The notes under the pieces are model-generated. The model searched no databases. It was given only the letters and a program-made list of their open reading frames with translations, and was not told the DNA's origin. Of a stretch of 64,000 bases of DNA, positions 59,895-64,000 are shown piece after piece. The position numbers were made by a program, and so were the translations under genes. Position 1 is the first letter of the stretch. Each line of letters opens with the position of its first letter. The DNA comes from Leuctra nigra (taxonomy: Eukaryota > Arthropoda > Insecta > Plecoptera > Leuctridae). Where the stretch lies: assembly GCA_934045905.1 (NCBI GenBank), contig OW203769.1, forward strand, positions 25,327,705-25,391,704, in the 5' to 3' direction.

Positions 59895-61080
59895 AAATCT
59901 ACACGGTTTAGATGCTCCATTCAAAAAAAAATGCAAAGACGTATATACAAAAAATAAAAAATTACTTCTCGTTAATGATACTTGAAAATCGACTGTAGGT
60001 CCATCAAACGCATGCAAGACTCTCTAGACAGGAAATGAAAAGTGTTGCACTATTACTTATGCACAATTGTGCAACCAACTCTGAACTCTCTCTAATCGAA
60101 TTCGCCCTTGAATCATGGCACTTCGCCGTATGACGTGATCATATACTTCTCGACCGAGCTAGTAATTATTTTAGGCACTATGCTAGTGGGTCACCCCGCG
60201 CTATTGCTAACTATAGAATGGACTGCCACCGTTCCCCGAGATGCATACAAGGTCACCGATGCACTTGTGTGCACAGAGAACGTATGCAAGTGAGCTGCAT
60301 GCGATCGTGACGTTGATGTTGCATTTAGAGACTTTGCAAGACCGTCTCAAAGAAGTTGTCTATGTTCAAGAATTTGGCGTGATTTTTTTATTTTATGATT
60401 GGATGTGCAAAGTATGTAAGTGAGTTTCGACAACTCCATTGGTTCGCTCGGCAGTCTTGTCATAGTCATTCATAGTTCACGTATCATAAATATAAAAAAT
60501 AGTAAAATTTAAATTTTAAATTTTACATATTATTGATTGGAAAAAAATATTATTTTGTGTCAATACTTCCTCTGGCGGAATTAGAACATGTGACAAAAAG
60601 TCTTGTATTTTGTCAAGGGATATCCATTTTTTGTGATCTAAATATGATTATATATTTCAAGTTATCAACAAGATGTTTTCTTCATTCTGTGTCTGTATAC
60701 GCAAACATATGAGTCGTTATGTATACGCACTATTATGATATTCAGCACACACTATTAGTGCATTCTGTATTAGTAATTTTTGTACCAACTAGATGGAAAG
60801 TGTAACAAGAAATTCATGATCAATAATTATTTATACCTTAAAATATGCACTGATAGGAAAAATTCAGTTAAGCATAAATACAAAAATACAATGAAAATGA
60901 AAGAAAACTAGTTTATATTTCCGTATTTTCCTTTTGTTTCCTGATGTTTAGGGTAACAAATGAAAACACATTTTTTGAGAATAAATCACTGAATCTAATT
61001 TGACGATATTCATAATAATAAATCGTCCTCTCCTGATATTAATAGGATCCTAATAACAGTACACATTGCGTTTATTCACC
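59895..61080. other. Stretch without recognised genes
   Basis: A more balanced segment at 60,110-60,480 holds two overlapping 60-codon frames without a recognisable family. The rest is AT-rich. Confidence 0.4.
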
Positions 61081-61084
61081 CCTA

Positions 61085-61330
61085 ACACTTTCATTTTGCA
61101 TAGAAAGCGTGATGCCAGTGGTGGGCCAGGGCGGAAGGGTGGGGGGGGGGGGGCACTTGTGGGGGGGTTTGTAAAATCGATATACGTCGGGGTTACTGCG
61201 AGTCGCATTGGTGCAGGTCAGTGCCCCGTTGTTCGTATCCCTACCGCGCCCTTCTCTCCTTGCCCCCCCTGCCCCCCTGCCCCCCGGACCCACCATGCGA
61301 GCCGACAACCCCCAAATCCTTGTCTACTGC
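61085..61330 (+). repeat. G/C-rich dispersed repeat, copy 2
   Basis: ACACTTTCATTTTG leads to a G13 run and GTGGGGGGGTTTG, then ATCGATATACGTCGGGGTTA, GTCGCATTGGTGCAGGTCAG and a C-rich part with several CCCCCC blocks. It is collinear with 56,762-57,080. The overlapping Pro/Gly-rich frames (61,066-61,386 plus and 61,072-61,308 minus) are not supported as genes. Confidence 0.6.
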
Positions 61331-61334
61331 TAAA

Positions 61335-64000
61335 CACTGCATGGAAGTTCAATGATACGTCACTAGCGAAACAAAAAAAACATTAGAATTCAATTAAAAT
61401 ACAATCTTCGACGGATCCCTTGTAAAAAAGAGTTATTTATGATGTAACTGGAAAATCTGGGTACAAATTGGAAACAGAGAATATCTTTCTGTCAAAGATT
61501 CGTAATTGGGAGAAAAAAATCTTTAAAATTCCAGTATAAACATTTTTAGAGATGGTATGGTTGATAAATATAGACTAAGTTTACGAATGTCTGACTGAAT
61601 TGGCGTCGTGAAAACCCTTTAGAGTAAAAATATACGATTATTTCATTCGTTAATGTCTTTGCCAGAAAAATTCTCGCTTCCCGGCCTTGAGTTGTTGTAA
61701 ATCATTATCAATATTGTTTAGTAACACACTTGTGATATCAGGAGACAAACTATCCGATGTTATGCATTCAAATTTGTCGCGATTTAAAGTGTTTGGTCTC
61801 TGTGTATCATGGGCCTGCAACCCGCATTACAGCGATGTGCGGCTGGTTGCCTAACCTCCAGGCTACGCGAAGGTGACGTAATGCTGTGGTAGAATGTCTA
61901 TGATGATTCAGGGGTTAGGGACACATGCATCATTGTTGTGGTGCCAAATATCTTTCAATGCAGATGGATTTTAAAATTCAAGGAAAGTTGTTTAAAATGG
62001 CAACAGTGTAGGTGGAAGGGGTGGCAGGTCATAAAAAGAGTTGTATCTTGTCAGAGCTTACCGGTCGAACAAGGGTCGAACAATACTGCTCATCTTATGA
62101 AAGGAAAGGCTACACGCTCGCTGGACGTACTTTAAACAGTGTTCCAGAGATCTCGAGGCGCATTATATTGTTAACGGAGAGAATTATTTTTAATTTAGCT
62201 TCAATCTCGGCTATCACTAATTATTCTTAAAATTCTTGGCAATTTGGCTTAAACTGATGAATATTATGAAGAATCTGTGCAAATTTCTATATCCCTTAGA
62301 CAGTATATCCGGGTGGGTTCAAGAATCCTGATCAATCACGATTATAAAACTAAATTCTGTGTGAGTCAGAGTAAATATTACATACCTACAATATTCTCAC
62401 ATTATCGGGAGTGAGTAAAATAGGTAAAAAATGAAGAATGTAGTTTTCTTTTACTTTAAATGTTATATATTCAACTGAATTGTTTCAAAATAATGACAAG
62501 TTACTTATTTTTTTGTCACAAGAAAATTCTTGAAGAAAATAAAAACGTTTTCTATGGCTGTATTTTTATAAACATTACAAAAGCTACTATTTATTTGATT
62601 AGATTTGTCCAATAGAAGGCCTATAGTTATTGTGGATGAAAATATTTTAATCACTACCAGTAGCTGTTAAAAATATAAAATGTAGACAGAAGTTTAATCA
62701 AGAAGAATTTTTATTATGTGGAAGAATTCTTGAATGAAAGAATTAATTGAACTGTTGTTGTGTATGTAATGCTCAAACTTCTGACTTTTTACTGACTGTT
62801 ATATCTCATAACCTGTGATCAAAAAATCCAAAAAATAAACACTAAACGATACATGTCTAAAGTTGGTCTTATTTTCTTTTACAGATGTAGCAAGAGCAGT
62901 TCTGAATTCAGCAATGATTACGCGAAGCAACTGAGCTAAACTGAAAATGAGACAGGTAATACATCCAAACAACCCCAACCATTGACCTCCGCTCTATATG
63001 GGACTCGTGACTATAGCTGCAGCACTGAATGCTTTCGCCGATGCTTTACCAAATTCTGGCAATATACAGACATATTATTAATTTTGCTTAATGCTACGCT
63101 GTGTCTACATATTTATAATACGACAGCATCAAAAGCACATTGTTGTACTGTGTCAGGTTTCCCTGCAATCTTGTCAGATGTAAGACGATCTCAGCCGGAC
63201 ACGTGAAGAATTTGACCTTGGTCTGTACGTAAGAACGGGTCGGTATTCTTTGTCACTTGACATCGACGACAGTCTCGCAAATCCCGTAGAACGGAAGTCA
63301 ATGCCCCAACCTGTAGACTAAACCCCAACTTGCTCGCTCATAAAGTTCAGATGGCTTCGTTATCGTTTCGCACAGGACTAACAGCTCCTGCAATCTCATT
63401 TTACTGACAGTAAACCAAACTCGTAACTATTTCCTTGCGTATTTAACATTCGAAATGGGGCTGCGAAGAGATATGCTATTTATCGGTGTCTTAGGTAATT
63501 AAATGCCTATGACTTAATAAAAGCTGATAATCAATTTAGTTAAATCATGGTTAAATCCTTGAATATTAAATCGTTACTAGATTAATGGTTAAATGTTCAC
63601 ATAATATATCTAGTGATATATCATTTATCATTATCATATATCATATATAACATTATAATACATATGAACATAGTGGTCATGAAATGTACACACATAATTT
63701 TACGGGGTTTACCCCGTATAATAATAAAGAAAGAAAAAAGTTTTGCTTGGGACAAGAATATAAAAATACACAACAAAATAATATACGTCCATGTTTTTTT
63801 CTATTTACCGACTTTTGAACAGTTATGTATTCCAAACTTTCGATATAAAAGTTATTGTCACTGGAAGCCGGATCGTTTCATTGAGAAGTCAGTTTGAAAT
63901 GGTTCCATGCAATTGGGTATGCCATGCCCTCTACACGTTTTGGCAGGCATTTCAGCGTACAGTTTCGTTGGCTCAGCGGATCCAACAGTTTTCGTTGTAG
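61335..64000. other. Stretch without recognised genes
   Basis: No known protein family was recognised in any frame. Two overlapping frames at 61,938-62,230, and others at 62,982-63,206 and 63,791-64,000, have somewhat more balanced composition than background but no motif. A short hairpin TACGGGG/CCCCGTA lies at about 63,701-63,718. Confidence 0.4.

Noticed and set aside
1..64000. CRISPR arrays, bacterial operons or prophage
   Set aside because: No regularly spaced repeats, no ribosome-binding sites before dense frames, and retroposon and MITE content show eukaryotic DNA.

Overview
The window looks like AT-rich nuclear DNA from an arthropod, most likely an insect. That is an inference from its base composition, the lack of any long open frame (the longest is about 150 codons), the absence of bacterial signals, and the abundance of retroposons and short inverted-repeat DNA transposons. 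A sap-feeding hemipteran would fit, but the species cannot be fixed from sequence alone. No intact host gene was recognised. The window is best read as intergenic or long-intron DNA made largely of decayed mobile elements.

Layout. 1-9 kb: mostly unique AT-rich DNA, with three copies of a ~50-bp dispersed repeat (two exactly 900 bp apart), a tRNA-derived SINE head and small hairpins. 15.6-16.2 kb: the broken 3' end of a Jockey-like non-LTR retrotransposon. 18.1-18.3 kb: a retroposon-like 3' end with an (ACAT)n tail. 20.7-23.5 kb: a 2.8-kb foldback element with two ~1.2-kb arms, interrupted by a younger 381-bp MITE flanked by a 9-bp target duplication. 24.0-26.2 kb: a second inverted-repeat element, with a detached terminus of the same family at 36.6 kb. 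27.7-28.5 kb: the 3' end of a second non-LTR element, whose frame is broken by an 11-bp tandem duplication. 31.6, 37.5, 45.5 and 53.9 kb: four members of one ~205-bp MITE family with mariner-like TA target sites. 40.8-41.4 kb: an older foldback MITE. 43.3-48.3 kb: a recurring 19-bp GGTCAAYGWCCGACA motif. 50-51.4 kb: the most gene-like interval (higher GC, a candidate first exon with Inr and splice donor, and a 152-codon frame). 53.3-53.6 kb, minus strand: an unrecognised coding-like remnant in two frames. 56.3-59.9 kb: a hairpin, paired G/C-rich repeats, a 253-bp tandem duplication, a palindromic tRNA pseudogene, and a complete 771-bp hAT-type MITE with an 8-bp target duplication and about twenty TATCGATA sites.

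As a system this is a transposon landscape rather than a gene cluster. The strongest leads are (1) the hAT MITE, whose subterminal arrays match the Drosophila DREF site, DREF itself being a hAT-derived protein; (2) the mariner MITE family, whose inner arms differ between copies yet stay self-complementary; (3) the near-palindromic 2.8-kb foldback, a potential hairpin-RNA source; and (4) the tRNA pseudogene whose 5' end is an inverted copy of its 3' end. All statements come from reading the sequence by eye; no search or folding was run.
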